Source of the DNA: Deltaproteobacteria bacterium
Lineage (GTDB): Bacteria > Desulfobacterota > Anaeroferrophillalia > Anaeroferrophillales > Tharpellaceae
NCBI GenBank assembly: GCA_030640695.1
Contig: DAOWIX010000111.1
Coordinates: forward strand, 1 to 6,810
Length of the DNA: 6,810 bases
Direction of reading: 5' to 3'
Position numbers and translations under genes: made by a program. How positions within the stretch are numbered: position 1 is the first letter of the stretch; every line of letters begins with the position of its first letter. The notes under the pieces were generated by a model. The model saw only the letters and a program-made list of their open reading frames with translations, had not been told where the DNA came from and ran no database searches. Shown piece after piece: positions 6,425 through 6,810 of this stretch.

Positions 6425-6810
6425 CAACGCAACCGCTGAGCCAGTTCAACCACAGTCTGACAATAGAGAGTACTATGATTATAGCTCCAGACTATCTTTT
6501 CCCGGGCCTGACGATCAAGCCCGGCCCGCCAGCCATGGACCTTGAGATAGTTAGCGACACTGGCCGCGGCATCCTGAAAATCATAAAGATCAATAAAACC
6601 GTCACCATTGCCGTCAACAGCATAGCTCAGACAGCTGCTCGGAATAAACTGACAGATACCGAAAGCACCGGCCCAGGAACCCTTAACCTGATCGATATCG
6701 AGACGATCAGCCAAACGCAAGAGAGCCACAAGTTGTTCATAACCCCAAGCCGATTTTTTCCGGGCCCGACGCTGCAACCACTGGTAATCAAGTTCAGGAT
6801 ATTTGGGGAG
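6424..6810 (-). CDS. Lytic murein transglycosylase, MltB family (N-terminus outside window)
   Basis: Cleaves peptidoglycan between MurNAc and GlcNAc, forming 1,6-anhydroMurNAc, in the periplasm. Only the last 128 residues are in the window; the frame is open to the edge. The segment GSWAGAFGICQFIPSS (44-59 of the visible part) is the signature following the catalytic Glu in MltB/Slt35 proteins. It is followed by YAVDGNGDGFIDLYD (63-77), matching the EF-hand-like calcium loop of Slt35, then VANYLKVHGW (85-94) and, near the C-terminus, YNHSTLY (110-116). Compared with E. coli MltB, about 45 residues between HGW and YNHS are absent, so this is a shorter member. The catalytic Glu, the signal peptide and any lipobox lie upstream and cannot be judged. 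A TTG at 6777 is an internal codon, not a likely start. The stop TGA overlaps tmk by one base. Confidence 0.93.
   Translation of the reverse strand, partial: LPKYPELDYQWLQRRARKKSAWGYEQLVALLRLADRLDIDQVKGSWAGAFGICQFIPSSCLSYAVDGNGDGFIDLYDFQDAAASVANYLKVHGWRAGLDRQAREKIVWSYNHSTLYCQTVVELAQRLR

Overview
All convincing genes lie on the minus strand. The right-hand two thirds (2210-6810) is a compact housekeeping cluster. In the direction of transcription it reads: the C-terminal part of an MltB-type lytic transglycosylase, thymidylate kinase (tmk), DNA polymerase III delta-prime subunit (holB), a PSP1/RicT (YaaT) iron-sulfur-type protein, and methionyl-tRNA synthetase (metG). Three of the four junctions overlap (1 bp, 14 bp and 4 bp). 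The exception is an 84-bp gap between holB and ricT that carries a 7-bp tandem repeat able to fold with a nearby inverted copy.

After metG the character changes. A 324-bp non-coding stretch (1886-2209) holds a decayed fragment of a REP-associated tyrosine transposase (RAYT, Y1_Tnp/IS200-like). It is followed by a large reading frame (1885 to beyond base 1) that never meets a stop inside the window. This frame encodes a secreted protein with a signal peptide, about eight roughly 60-residue repeats carrying the NxxGxxAF signature, and a separate C-terminal beta-rich-looking module. It is the least characterised gene here.

The tmk-holB-ricT-metG order, the moderate GC impression and the company of a RAYT relic and an NxxGxxAF protein suggest a Gram-negative bacterium of the Desulfobacterota or another former deltaproteobacterial group. 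This is inference from remembered synteny and protein style, not from a search. The MltB homologue supports a Gram-negative envelope.

The cluster joins dTTP supply (tmk), the replicative clamp loader (holB), methionyl-tRNA charging (metG), a RicT-like regulator and peptidoglycan turnover. No complete new defence or mobile system is visible. The items most worth a second look are the NxxGxxAF secreted repeat protein, the slippable hairpin before ricT, the long Ser/Lys tail of RicT, and the RAYT relic at the boundary between conserved and accessory DNA.
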